A DNA stretch of 64,000 bases, taken from contig OX442415.1 of assembly GCA_949361645.1 (NCBI GenBank), forward strand, positions 8,587,254 to 8,651,253. The letters run 5' to 3'. The notes under the pieces are model-generated. The model was not told where the DNA came from, searched no databases, and saw nothing but the letters and a program-made list of their open reading frames with translations. This DNA is from Spongilla lacustris (taxonomy: Eukaryota; Porifera; Demospongiae; Spongillida; Spongillidae). This document shows positions 23,271 to 33,240 of this stretch, one piece after another. Each line of letters opens with the position of its first letter. Within the stretch, counting starts at the first letter, position 1. The position numbers and the translations under genes are program-made.

Positions 23271-23834
23271 AAGCAGCAACAAGTATTGTCAGAAAAATAA
23301 TGAAGACTTTTGGAAAGAAGGCTTTATAAGGATAGTCTTTCACACAGTAAAAAGTATGTGGTGCAGTGGAAAGGTGGGGGCTCCGTGACAGAATCTACGA
23401 GGTCCTCGTTTGCCATATGTCATTGGGCAGTGAAATGTCTCACGACGTGCAAAAGAGAAGAGAAGGAATGTATGAAGTAGCCAGCACATCAAGCTTCATA
23501 AAACATTCATAAAATGTTATGGTTATCATACTTTTTACTGTGACAATGAAATATTTTGCAATATACATTTTTAAGAACCTCATCTCTTTGTTTACATAAT
23601 ATAGACCAAGGGGATGAGATAAAAATAAATTCACAATTGGTAACATCACATAAGGCAACAGTAAAAAAAATGGACATTAGAAAAATTCATTTAAAGCGTG
23701 TTCACATGTGTTCAACTAATCAGCTGGTCACTCAAAAGGCATCACATGCTTATCACATGCTCTGGATGTCAGGTGAGGACCTTTTCCAGGGATTTACCAC
23801 CAAGTTTGCAACAGGGGGTGGGTTTCGGAATATA

Positions 23835-24469
23835 CAGGGTGTTTCACAATCAAGGAAAATTGTTTATAAATTAACCGCAAGCAGTCAATTAACTTTAAAT
23901 TGTTGATCAATGCTCTATTAACTTGAGCTTAAATGCTGATGTAAATAAATTAAATACTAATTTAATAATTAATTTAATAAAATCAAAAAATTAAAATTAA
24001 CAAGAAGAATTAATAATTCTCGATAACACCGAATCAAAATATACCAGTTTAGAGGCATCCAAAAGCTCCAACATATCCTTGAACTGTAATGATATCAACT
24101 TGGCCGAATTTATTGATAAATTCAAACCACTAAATCGAGATACAATGGCCTCTAAATCAAGTACATTGTGAAAATCAAAAAATCAAGATTTCAATCTTGA
24201 ATAACTTCTAAATGGAAGCAGTTACTTAAGTACAGTTTGCATCATTTAACTAACCACTAACCCTACATTTATTAACATTAATAATATTTACTTGGAATGA
24301 ATAGAGGTTTTGGGACTTTTATTATTGTTAATTAACCATTAAAGGTAATATTAATTTTATTTCACCAGCATGTCTTCTTTTGCTGTTAGAACTTTTAACA
24401 GCAATTACCAGTTAATTAACTGCTTGTGGTCAATTTATAAACAATTTTCCTTGATTGTGAAACACCCTG
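23835..24469. mobile_element. MITE F, copy 2 (complete, 635 bp)
   Basis: Perfect terminal inverted repeat CAGGGTGTTTCACAATCAAG / CTTGATTGTGAAACACCCTG, followed by a further similar AATTGTTTATAA block on both sides. It is AT-rich with no coding content. It lies in the opposite orientation to copy 1. Flanks are TATA and CATATA, so a short TA-type target duplication is possible but not clear. Confidence 0.9.
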
Positions 24470-24689
24470 CATATAAATATAGGGGGTGGGCAGAAATAAA
24501 AGTCTTCCCTCTGTACCATTAAATGGCATGCCATGTAGTTTTATATTTACATGGCACATGTAAACCAGGGGGTGGGTTAGCCAAAGGGGCAAACCAGAGG
24601 TGGGTAGGGGGTGGGAGCGGTAAATCTCTGTTTTCGTTTGGCCATGGGGAGTGGCACGCCCATCTTAGTTGACCACGAAGGACCTTGAG

Positions 24690-24850
24690 TACTTCCTGGA
24701 CCAGGGCAAGAAGGGTAGCATGTAGTCCTGACTGGACCAGGGCAAGAAGGGTAGCATGCAGTCCTGACTGCACCACGGCAAGAAGGGTAGCATGTAGTCC
24801 TGACTGGACCAGGGCAAGAAGGGTAGCAGTCCTGACTGGGCCACATGACC
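24690..24850 (+). repeat. 33-bp tandem repeat (GGACCAGGGCAAGAAGGGTAG)
   Basis: Four units of GACTGGACCAGGGCAAGAAG-GGTAGCATGTAGTCCT. Open frames through it are repeat-derived. Confidence 0.9.
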
Positions 24851-25326
24851 TGGTAGTCCACTGGTATGTTGTTACCACAACACACACACAGCCATTAGTC
24901 CCACAAAGCTACACATGCGAGTCCGTGAGCTAGATGAAAAACAGTTCTGGTAACTGCTCAGAAGGAAGCTTGCTGTCTGTACCACTCCTCATATGCATGT
25001 ACACATGTATATTAATGAGGCAAACTTACTCCCTCTTATCACCTCCATCTTTCCTCTTTCCCCTCTCCCACTGCAACCACATTAATTTTAGCACCTGAGC
25101 CCTCTGATAGCAACGAAGGAATGGAGGTCTGGGAACTGGTCGTGGAGGACTGGGGACCAGTGATGGTACCTTGGGGACCAACCCCATTAGCCAGAAGCAC
25201 AACATTGGCATATTGGAGGCCATGAAGCTGATCCGAGTGCCCAGGCCCACTCCACACCTGAGGACTGCTCTAAGATACCTGCTCAGTATTACATGATGTT
25301 CCATTTCTCCCTTCCTCCCTGCTCAG

Positions 25327-25537
25327 GTAGTGAAGAGCTCTGAGCAGGATCAGGTGACAGTTGTGGGGGCGGGGATCTTTGAGGCCCTGGCTGCCTATGA
25401 TAAGCTGAAGGTGGAGGGCATCATGATCAGGGTGGTGGACCCCTTCACCCTCAAGCCCATCCACAAGGACACACTGGTGAAGTGTGCCCAGGCCACTGGA
25501 GGGAACATTGTAACCATGGGAGACCACTACCCAGAAG
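25327..25537 (+). CDS. TKT: Transketolase exon (C-terminal domain start)
   Basis: CTGCTCAG acceptor, then an open segment with VVKSSEQDQVTVVGAG, EALAAYDKLK, IRVVDPFTLKPI and GNIVTMGDHY. This matches the animal transketolase segment that opens the third domain (VV.KS..DQVTV.GAG ... IRV.DPFT.KP.D). Transketolase is the thiamine-diphosphate enzyme of the pentose phosphate pathway in the cytosol. The best right boundary is a GC donor (GAAG|GCAGGG) inside the expected DHYYEGG motif. A possible next exon begins at 25709 but is cut off at the PI3K duplication junction (25757). No other transketolase exon is seen, so this is a fragment or pseudogene. Confidence 0.8.
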
Positions 25538-25756
25538 GCAGGGGGAGGAGGGAGGTGTGCATTCAAATATTGATAGATACCTGTGTGTGTGTGTGTACAT
25601 GTGCGTATTAGCATGGATAAAAGTCTACTATCAGCAAATCTTGTTTGAGGCTGATACCAGTGTGTGCTTAAGTGCATGTGGGTGAGGACATTATGGATCA
25701 TCTTGTGCATTGTGTAGGTGGCCTGGTTGGTGTGTATGCTGCCATGGTTGTTAGTG

Positions 25757-25887
25757 TTGGGGCCATCTCAGCTGTGTGGCAGGTGGATCCCAATAAATGC
25801 CCACCATGGTAGATACCCATCTCCACGTAGACCACCGCATTGTCAACAGGTTCATACTTGAAATTGTCCAAACCAACGACCCTGACC
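25757..25887 (-). pseudogene. PI3K C2 exon, truncated copy 2
   Basis: Same acceptor side and coding sequence as 19186-19378, but the homology stops at 25757. The 3' third of the exon and its donor are missing. It is therefore a broken exon joined to transketolase-side sequence. Confidence 0.8.
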
Positions 25888-26557
25888 CTGAAAGGTCAAA
25901 GGTGTGAGATAGCACACCACCACATACGTGTACATGTGTGTACAAATGTATACCCTTCTTATTGCCATGGTGAAGGTTACCCAGAGTAACAGAACTTGTT
26001 AGGCTAATTGGCCAATTGGCCAGCAATAGTTGAATTTGGTGGGCCTTTTTAACAAACGGCCGGCCATTATTTTGTGTTGCTAAATGTTTCCCATATACCC
26101 ATGCTAGAGCTAAAGCACAAGCAAGTACCCACAAGGCTAGAGTGCATGGCAGCAAGCCATGGCTGCCTTGTGTAGGTGAGCAAGTTACTCACAAATCAAA
26201 GTTAGTTGCAAGCACACGTTAGTTACTAGTGCAGAACAATTTTACACACGCGAGCTGCCTGCATGTGCCCACACTAAACGTGTGTGTGATGACTACACAA
26301 TGTGTGGGTTTTTCATCACTGGTAAGTGGGACTAGTGTACATGCCACTAATCACCATTGGAGGGACCAAGTTGAGTTACATTCACACTGTACATGATATT
26401 CTCATTGTCTAAACTCAGTACTGCAATGCCACACACTTTTATGAAAGTGCATCACAATCACTGAATATAATGATTGGTCAAAAGTACCGGGGCATATAAA
26501 AATATTTCCTAAAATGTTTTGAAAATGGCCGGCTGCTAAATGTTCCTCTGGACTTAC

Positions 26558-26676
26558 CTGAACTTGTGTTGCATGTCCCATAGGGACATGGTGAAGACCT
26601 GAGTGTGCTCCTTGGACATGATGGAGAGGTCCTTGTGTGTGCCCGTGAGCCCAGTGGAAGGATCTATAAGGTTCCA
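26558..26676 (-). CDS. PI3K RBD-C2 junction exon (copy 2)
   Basis: Same 119-base exon as 20048-20166, with intact acceptor and donor. The only visible coding change is HKF for HEF near the end. It lies directly downstream of the RBD exon 26924-27062 in transcription order, so this copy is in the expected order with its upstream exons. Confidence 0.8.
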
Positions 26677-26923
26677 CTGGAGTGGGGAGGAGGAAGAGGG
26701 GGAGGGGGAGGAGGAAGAGGGGGAGGGGGGAGGAGGAAGAGGGGGAGGGGGAGGAGGAAGAGGGGGAGGGGAGGAGGAAGACAAGAGGTGACCAGATAAG
26801 TACATGTAAGAGACAAAGAGTGTTATTTACAGGCTAATGGTCTGGGCTATAAACATGCCTATGAAACAACTGAACAATGAGGGGGAGGGGCCAAGTGCAC
26901 ATCCATATATGGTATGCACTCAC

Positions 26924-27062
26924 ATCAGGAATGCTCCTGGGCTTGTCCACAGCTCTATGTCCAGCTTCTTGTTAAGGCACCTCAGGATTGGCTCAAACTC
27001 CAGCAGGTCATGGTAACCATAGATATAGCTGTCATGGCCAGCTTCCTTAAGAACATAGTCCT
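26924..27062 (-). CDS. PI3K catalytic subunit, Ras-binding-domain exon
   Basis: The exon has a CCCAG acceptor and GAT|GTGAGT donor. It encodes DYVLKEAGHDSYIYGYHDL followed by EPILRCLNKKLDIEL, which matches the second half of the p110 Ras-binding domain (Y.LKVCG..EY......L....YIR.C). The acceptor is preceded directly by about 470 bases of (CCCT)n in the transcript. The reading phase (two leading bases) does not fit the two trailing bases of exon 27571-27655, so a small exon may be missing between them. Confidence 0.75.
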
Positions 27063-27069
27063 CTGGGAC

Positions 27070-27534
27070 ATGGAGGGAGGGAGGGAGGGAGGGAGGGAGG
27101 GAGGGAGGGAGGGAGGGAGGGAGGGAGGGAGGGAGGGAGGGAGGGAGGGAGGGAGGGAGGGAGGGAGGGAGGGAGGGAGGGAGGGAGGGAGGGAGGGAGG
27201 GAGGGAGGGAGGGAGGGAGGGAGGGAGGGAGGGAGGGAGGGAGGGAGGGAGGGAGGGAGGGAGGGAGGGAGGGAGGGAGGGAGGGAGGGAGGGAGGGAGG
27301 GAGGGAGGGAGGGAGGGAGGGAGGGAGGGAGGGAGGGAGGGAGGGAGGGAGGGAGGGAGGGAGGGAGGGAGGGAGGGAGGGAGGGAGGGAGGGAGGGAGG
27401 GAGGGAGGGAGGGAGGGAGGGAGGGAGGGAGGGAGGGAGGGAGGGAGGGAGGGAGGGAGGGAGGGAGGGAGGGAGGGAGGGAGGGAGGGAGGGAGGGAGG
27501 GAGGGAGGGAGGGAGGGAAGGAGGGAGGGTATTG
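27070..27534 (+). repeat. (GGGA)n microsatellite, about 465 bp
   Basis: More than 110 nearly perfect GGGA units with one interruption (AAGG) near 27519. In the transcript of the PI3K gene this is a (CCCT)n tract ending at the acceptor of the RBD exon. The long GGRE and PSLP reading frames are artefacts. Confidence 0.97.
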
Positions 27535-27570
27535 CTAAAATGTATATTTCAATGGTTGTTGAATTCTTAC

Positions 27571-27655
27571 GCATCTGTTGGGATTGCAAACCGGTCTCTC
27601 TTAACCACCTTGTCAGGGAAGACCTTCCTGATCACTTCATTTGCACTGGAGTCAA
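27571..27655 (-). CDS. PI3K catalytic subunit, N-terminal RBD exon
   Basis: An 85-base exon with GCTGCAG acceptor and GC|GTAAGA donor. It encodes DSSANEVIRKVFPDKVV and RDRFAIPTDA, like the first helix region of the p110 Ras-binding domain (the ..PEQVIAEAIRKK segment). The entry phase matches the trailing T of exon 28027-28234. Confidence 0.6.
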
Positions 27656-27839
27656 CTGCAGCAAAAAAAGTAACATGTTCACATACAACATGTAGCCACA
27701 TATGTAATCAGTATGTTTACATAGTGATACAACATACAGTGTACAGCCATAGATGTTGTCACATTCTATATTGACCAATATTGGGGACTGACAGAAGGGA
27801 CTTTATGATTAATGGTAGTCTCAAACTTTATTAATGCTA

Positions 27840-28022
27840 CAACATGCATATACACACATGCACACACACCCAAATACACATCCACTCACTTACACATATG
27901 CATATCCATACACATGCACACACATGCACACAAACTTACACACATGCATATCCAGGGCTCACACACACACTTACACACATGCATATCCATACACATATAC
28001 ACACACATGTAAACATGTACAC
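27840..28022 (+). repeat. CACACATGCA-type microsatellite
   Basis: Imperfect (CA)n with ATGCATATCCAT inserts. No coding meaning. Confidence 0.9.
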
Positions 28023-28026
28023 TCAC

Positions 28027-28234
28027 AGGTTGGTGTTCCCATTCGAGAGCCTCTCTTTGAAGCAAACTTGGTCTTCTTACTGGCCCACTTCTGGCCAAGT
28101 CTGGGGGAGTGCTTGGGTGTAGTACTGGTGGGAGAGAGGGGAACGGAAAGTCCTGCCTCCTCCCCAGCCTCTTCATCTGCCCCTACAGAAGGAATTTCAT
28201 GCTTTCCCTCTCCTTCCTTCGGCCATGAAGGGTC
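28027..28234 (-). CDS. Probable PI3K linker exon, Ser/Lys-rich
   Basis: Open between a CTGCCAG acceptor and an ACCT|GTGAGT donor. It encodes an acidic segment (GADEEAGEEAGLSVPLSP), then STTPKHSPRLGQKWASKKTK and KRGSRMGTPT. Its trailing base completes the first codon of the RBD exon at 27655. The composition suggests a disordered linker. Assignment to PI3K rests only on position and phase. Confidence 0.5.
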
Positions 28235-28499
28235 CTGGCAGGGGATGTGGGCGGGTCACTGGTGTTGGCCACACCCACTGGCTCAGGGGACTGTGTCTGG
28301 TTGTTCACTTTCTCTTGGTCTGGGGACTGGGGCTGCCTATGCTTAAGATCCGGGATATGACCAAGCTGTAACTACCTTAAAGCATAAATACTGTTCACCT
28401 GGAACATCCTATTGATGGTGGGGAAGGAGAAGGAGGGGGTGTGATTGCGACATGATACACAGAAAAAAGCCATCTAGATCATGGGTGAAAGTGTAGACT

Positions 28500-28652
28500 G
28501 CATCACATGATGCTCCCTCCACCCACATCACATGATGTTCCCTCCACCCACATCACATGATACATCACATGATGTTCCCTCCACCCACATCACATGATGC
28601 TCCCTCCACCCACATCACATGATGTTCCCTCCACCCACATGTTCCCTCCACC
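28500..28652 (+). repeat. CATCACATGATGTTCCCTCCACC minisatellite
   Basis: Six or more units of about 25 bases. Confidence 0.9.
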
Positions 28653-28655
28653 CAC

Positions 28656-28756
28656 CTATTGCCAGATATGGAGTTCCCTTTCTTCATGACATGCCTCACA
28701 TAGTCATCTCTGTGAACCATGTCCGATGAAGGGAATACGGAGGACTCCGGCATCAA
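28656..28756 (-). CDS. Putative first coding exon, unknown gene
   Basis: Starts at two Met codons (28756) directly after GCCGCCATCTTG. It encodes PESSVFPSSDMVHRDDYVR and HVMKKGNSISGN, and ends at an AATAG|GTGGGT donor. Position suggests the 5' end of the PI3K transcription unit, but the sequence is not a recognisable adaptor-binding domain. It could be the start of another gene. Confidence 0.4.
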
Positions 28757-28768
28757 GATGGCGGCTTT
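28755..28768 (-). promoter_or_regulatory. YY1-like motif at a start codon
   Basis: GCCGCCATCTTG on the minus strand (CAAGATGGCGGC on plus) is the YY1-type element found at transcription starts of many animal genes. It directly precedes the putative first Met, and no TATA box is evident. This supports a promoter around 28760-28900. Confidence 0.45.
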
Positions 28769-28799
28769 CAGGGGAGGTGGACGGTCAACATAAGGATAA

Positions 28800-29319
28800 T
28801 TTGCAGCTGGTACTGAAGTGTGACGATGCTAACAGGCATCTGTAAACGCCTGTGGGTTGACCACGTGATCGATATCTGTGTCGGGCAACGAGAAATCACA
28901 TACCATAGGCTAGGATGCGGCCATTGTATAATTTACACGTGGGGTACTTGTCGATTAGCAGCGTCAATCGTACAGCTGATCATGAACCCGTGTATGTGCA
29001 CAAGAGCCATACAGCGGGTGGAGACATTAGTGTCCCGGATACGTACTGCATGCATGATAGAGTGTACCTTTTGAAATAGCGCAGCTGCTGAAGATATCCG
29101 CCCACGTAATAGAATATTAATCATTTGATCATGACGTCACCGAGCTTTACATGTACTAAAATTTAGTATATTTGTAGAAATGTGAAATGTTATGCACGTA
29201 GCTATTTGGAAGACATACATGTAAACGTCTCAGCATATCATTGTATAAAAATACACACCTACAAACATCTCTAGATCCGTTAAATGGAAAGTCCAATAAT
29301 GTGACAACAGTAACCATGA
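28800..29319. other. Probable promoter and intergenic stretch
   Basis: No exon recognised. The stretch has more CpG (for example at 28850-29100) than the repeats around it, in keeping with a promoter for the minus-strand unit starting at 28756. Confidence 0.35.
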
Positions 29320-29552
29320 CTACCGGAGGTGGGAGGGCAGTTTTACCATCTCTTTAGTAAGGGTTGGATGGTCCTTTAGCACACGATCAAGTGCAGTAGC
29401 TCCTCTGGTGGTGAAGGCATTGCCAGATAGGTCAAGTTTCTTCAGTTTAGAGTGTTCAAGACCCTTGGCCAGTGAACATATAGCATCATCATACAGACCA
29501 CACCATCTCAACTCCAGGTCTTCCAATGTTTGGTTGTTGCTCAGTAGATGTA
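29320..29552 (-). CDS. NLR gene, last LRR exon
   Basis: CTCCTCAG acceptor at 29553, then an open frame to the stop at 29320. It encodes HLLSNNQTLEDLELRWCGL, DDAICSLAKGL, LKKLDLSGNAFTTRGATAL and a short tail ending PSHLR. These are ribonuclease-inhibitor-type leucine-rich repeats as in NLR receptors. The entry phase (two leading bases) fits the single trailing G of the LRR cassettes at 42-50 kb. A further open stretch on the minus strand at about 29829-29932 (TACAG acceptor, CAG|GTGAGG donor, phase compatible) might be an extra exon. Confidence 0.75.
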
Positions 29553-29935
29553 CTGAGGAGGGAACAACAAGAGATCAGGTATGTTATGTGTATTTAAGCA
29601 CAGCACCAAACATCAATAACACACACAATATCAAATCTAACAAGAGGTGGATCATGTGAGTCCCATGTGATCCTCAGGTTACTCCCTTAGCTACAATGTT
29701 CCACACAAAGTTCAGTATCTTTCTGGAGGTATCCACTTGCACCCCCATCTCTGTGGCACCTATCAGGTGTCCTCCTCTATGGGGTGTCTGATGTCTGGTT
29801 GGCTTTAGCTTCCAACTGAATACTTGCCTCACCTGATTGTGCTTCTGAGGCTTCCTGTTCCAACCCCTTCACTGACCACTTACTCCCCACTTCAGGACCC
29901 ACTTGGCCTGCATCACCACTTTCAACTGTACCTTA

Positions 29936-30135
29936 TGGCAGGGGGGGGGGGGCACACACTAAGGATGGTGCCCCCATACTACAGTGTAAATGATTGGCGA
30001 GGGCGGGGGGGGGGGGGGGGGGGGGACAGCCCTGGATCCAGCATAGCCTTTGTGGGAGGAGGGGGTGGCCCCCCCCCCCCCATAGCATATGAAATGCCGC
30101 CCCTCTGGCAGCAATATTGCTGGACCTCCCACCTC
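29936..30135. mobile_element. G-rich CAGTGGCGGATC-family fragment
   Basis: Two G runs and a C run surround CCTGGATCCAGCATAGCC and AAATGCCGCCCC, words shared with 57319-57430. It is a degraded piece of the G-rich transposon family. Confidence 0.55.
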
Positions 30136-30479
30136 CCCACCACACATGCTTCCATTTGATAATTACACACATGTATACCCTCATAGGTCCACGAGTAGAT
30201 TATGTGTTGTGTCATACTTAAAAAATATTTGCTGACAAATGTCAATGAAGCAGTGGATCGTGGCAGGGCATGGATACTATAGACTGCACACCCCCCCCCC
30301 CCCCCTACCTCCCACAGTTTTCGTGCCCCCTCTAGTAAATATCTCCCCCCCCTACCCCCACATAGATCCGGAGCTGGGGGTGATCCTATTTAGACCTGAC
30401 CAGGGGAAGGAGGCATGTGGTGCTGTGAAGTGTATTTTGCTTAAATCTTTGCATATATTGATGATGCAATCACATACTG

Positions 30480-30780
30480 CCTCACATGGACCACTGGTGG
30501 TCCCATGGCACCCCATGTTGTAAGGCCACAGGGGTGGTAGGTGCCCCCCCCGCCCCCACAACCCGGGCCTCAAGGCCGCAACTGAGACAACTAAATAATC
30601 CACCCACATGGGTCTGGGAACTGGAGTAGGGACACCCACACAGGTCTGGGGACTGGGGTAGGGACACCCACACAGGTCTGGGGACTGGGGTAGGGACACC
30701 CACACAGGTCTGGGGACTGGGGTAGGGACATTCACACAGGTCTGGGGACTGGGGGTAGGGACATTCACACAGGTTTGTTC
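30480..30780 (+). repeat. Dispersed repeat H with minisatellite (copy at 30.5 kb)
   Basis: The head CCCATGGCACCCCATGTTGT is followed by about five units of AGGGACACCCACACAGGTCT-GGGGACTGGGGT, then GTTTGTTCAAACGGCTAG. The H family recurs with variable unit number. Confidence 0.85.
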
Positions 30781-31225
30781 AAACGGCTAGCGAATAGTGC
30801 TACGGCTTAAAGGACTAATACATTACCTCTGCTCAAAGTTTGTGAGAGAGACACAATTGGTGTGGCACATTGATGGTCATAACAATCAAACCTTTTGGGT
30901 TTATTATTCACACTGATGGTGTGCTCATTGCAGTGGACATATTTTGAAGGAAAATAATCTGGCCAGCTGTATTTGAACAGTACCAATGACCCTGATGTGG
31001 TGACTGTCACACACTAGAAGGGCTTTGCTAAAGCTACATGGTATATGGTGTTTCAGTCTGCTCTCACAACCAGTCTTTTATTAGCATGAACATGGTTTTC
31101 AAAAGCCCTGTACTTATACATTCCTACCCAAGCATGCACAAGTTTCTGCAAGTCTGAATCAAATTTCACCCAAACTTATTTGATGGGTAGGACATCATGT
31201 GACATGACTAAGAGCAAAAAAAGGT
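30760..31225. repeat. Segment K, uninterrupted copy
   Basis: About 450 bases, including AACGGCTAGCGAATAGTGC and CACTGATGGTGTGCTCATTG. The same segment is found split in three pieces at 36681-36819, 39992-40076 and 40772-40995. This copy serves as the empty site for two insertions. Confidence 0.85.
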
Positions 31226-31821
31226 CACCCCTTAGAGGCTTCTGTTGTAGAGATATTATTGTGACTTTTTCCTTGGACAATGTTTGGTGCACTGTATTTG
31301 GTGATACATATTCCTATTGTTTGAAAGCATTGAATTAGACGGGAAATAAGCTCCCGCCTAAATATGGCTCGGAAAGCATGGTAACAAGTGGGATGGTACA
31401 TTGGCGGGGTTGTACTTGGTTATTGGTGGGGGCAGCTGTAAGTAAGCGGCACTTGACAGCACTGGTAAAAGCAGTTGCTGGAGACTGTTGTTCAGTCTAA
31501 GCATTCGTGCACAGCATAACCTACAAGCACCAGAAATTTTTTATGTGCATTTGTTATTCTCTGTTTGTTGCCAAAGGGTAGCATTGTGTGTGTCCTATTA
31601 CAAGAGCAGATTCCTTGACCGATGACAGATGACCCCTGGGCACAGAGAAGGCTGCAGCTCTTGGACTGTTTGAAGAATATGTTCGATGTTGTATGTGGCT
31701 GGGCAGTGCTAGTTAGAGGTTTCTTCCCCAATGTATGGTTGATATTTCCTATTAGAGGTTTTTCCACTGGGGCTTTTCCATAAGGAGATGCGGGCGCATC
31801 TCCTTTACAATATAGGTGTAT

Positions 31822-32440
31822 GTTGAGCCCCCTGCCCAGCCTTGTGTGTTGAGCCCCCTGCCCAGCCTTGTGTGTTGAGCCCCCTGCCCAGTCTTGTGTG
31901 TTGAGCCCCCTGCCCAGCCTTGTGTGTTGAGCCCCCTGCCCAGTCTTGTGTGTTGAGCCCCCGGCCCAGCCTTGTGTGTTGAGCCCCCTGCCCAGCCTTG
32001 TGTGTTGAGCCCCCTGCCCAGCCTTGTGTGTTGAGCCCCCTGCCCAGCCTTGTGTGTTGAGCCCCCTGCCCAGTCTTGTGTGTTGAGCCCCCTGCCCAGT
32101 CTTGTGTGTTGAGCCCCCTGCCCAGCCTTGTGTGTTGAGCCCCCTGCCCAGCCTTGTGTGTTGAGCCCCCTGCCCAGTCTTGTGTGTTGAGCCCCCTGCC
32201 CAGCCTTGTGTGCTGAGCCCCCTGCCCAGCCTTGTGTGTTGAGCCACCTGCCTAGCCTTGTGTGTTGAGCCCCCTGCCCAGCCTTGTGTGTTGAGCCACC
32301 TGCCCAGCCTTGAGTGTTGAGCCCCCTGCCCAGCCTTGTGTGTTGAGCCACCTGCCTAGCCTTGTGTGTTGAGCCCCCTGCCCAGCCTTGTGTGTTGAGC
32401 CACCTGCCCAGCCTTGAGTGTTGAGCCCCCTGCCCAGCCA
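31822..32440 (-). repeat. 26-bp minisatellite (GAGCCCCCTGCCCAGCCTTG)
   Basis: About 24 units of TTGAGCCCCCTGCCCAGCCT-TGTGTG with few variants. Frames on the minus strand stay open because 26-base units lack stops in all three registers. Confidence 0.95.
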
Positions 32441-32964
32441 TGTGTGTTGTGTGATAATGTATTGTTTTTGTTGTACATGTATGTGATGGTGTGGAGGTGT
32501 ATATGTGGATTTTAGTGGTGGATTGTGGGTGTTGTGCTGAATTGTGGTTGTTGTGGTTGATGTTGGTCCATGTACATGTATCTATCAGGTGGTATTATTA
32601 AGTTGACTTGCACAGGAGATGCTGCACCAACTGTCATGTGATCGTGGAATGGGGGCACGTACCATGCATGGCGTGCACATGCTTCTATATAATTAGTGAC
32701 CTACAGTGGAAATCGTGGTACTTGATCCTAAAATTTTTCTTGATGTGAATTTGATTCACTTGAATGTTTTTTGATTGATATAAACTGAAATAAAAATCTG
32801 ACAACGCACGTTTGTTACATAGTTGTTTGCCAATTAGCATTCATAAATACTACACATCACGTGACGTTTTGGTTTCACTACGACCTTGGAAAGTAAACAA
32901 ATTACCATTTATAGATTTAGGTGAATTTCTCTCTCGTTTGGTTATGAATTATTACGAATCGTGG

Positions 32965-32974
32965 TATATATAAA
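32965..32974 (+). promoter_or_regulatory. TATA box, left terminal repeat
   Basis: TATATATAAA, about 275 bases upstream of the transposase Met. The identical motif is present in the right repeat. Confidence 0.6.
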
Positions 32975-33198
32975 GAGTGGCCGTTTCCCCATCGTTTGCT
33001 CGAGGTGGATTTTTAGTCCGGTAAAAGGAAACGGTGTTTTCGATACAGACGCCATATTTTATACTGTTTTGTGTTAGGTCAGCCATTTCGCTATGCGCGA
33101 TTTCTATGTCTCAGAAATTTACAAGACAATAGTACGATCAGTACTTTATCGTAGGAGATCTTTCATACCGTGCCAATGCGCAGTGTATCGCTAACAAA

Positions 33199-33231
33199 AT
33201 GTCTTCAAAGAAATCTGGCTTAAAAACGTAG
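33199..33231 (+). promoter_or_regulatory. Short upstream reading frame in transposase leader
   Basis: ATG followed by nine codons and a stop, ending 9 bases before the transposase Met. Such a frame usually lowers translation of the next one. The right repeat has the mirrored sequence. Confidence 0.45.
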
Positions 33232-33240
33232 CCATTTGCA

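Larger units (their letters stand above)
25757..26852. repeat. Segmental duplication, copy 2
   Basis: Direct copy of about 19250-20400. Confidence 0.9.

Noticed and set aside
24577..24933. Frames with RRVACSPDWTRA or CYPSCPGPVRT repeats
   Set aside because: 33-bp tandem repeat; frame open in several registers.
26914..27774. 286-codon Gly-Gly-Arg-Glu frame and opposite Pro-Ser-Leu frame
   Set aside because: Products of the (GGGA)n microsatellite.
29933..30245. Proline-run proteins next to G homopolymers
   Set aside because: Translations of C/G runs in a degraded transposon fragment; the same artefact occurs at 1.6-2.0, 13.9, 37.6, 57.4 and 61.0 kb.
30480..30780. Regular repeats with spacers, considered as a CRISPR array
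   Set aside because: Units are contiguous, variable in number between dispersed copies, and lie in a spliced eukaryotic gene.
31492..32441. Two long minus-strand frames with QHTRLGRGLNTQGWAGG repeats
   Set aside because: The 26-bp minisatellite is open in all registers; no conserved flanking coding sequence.
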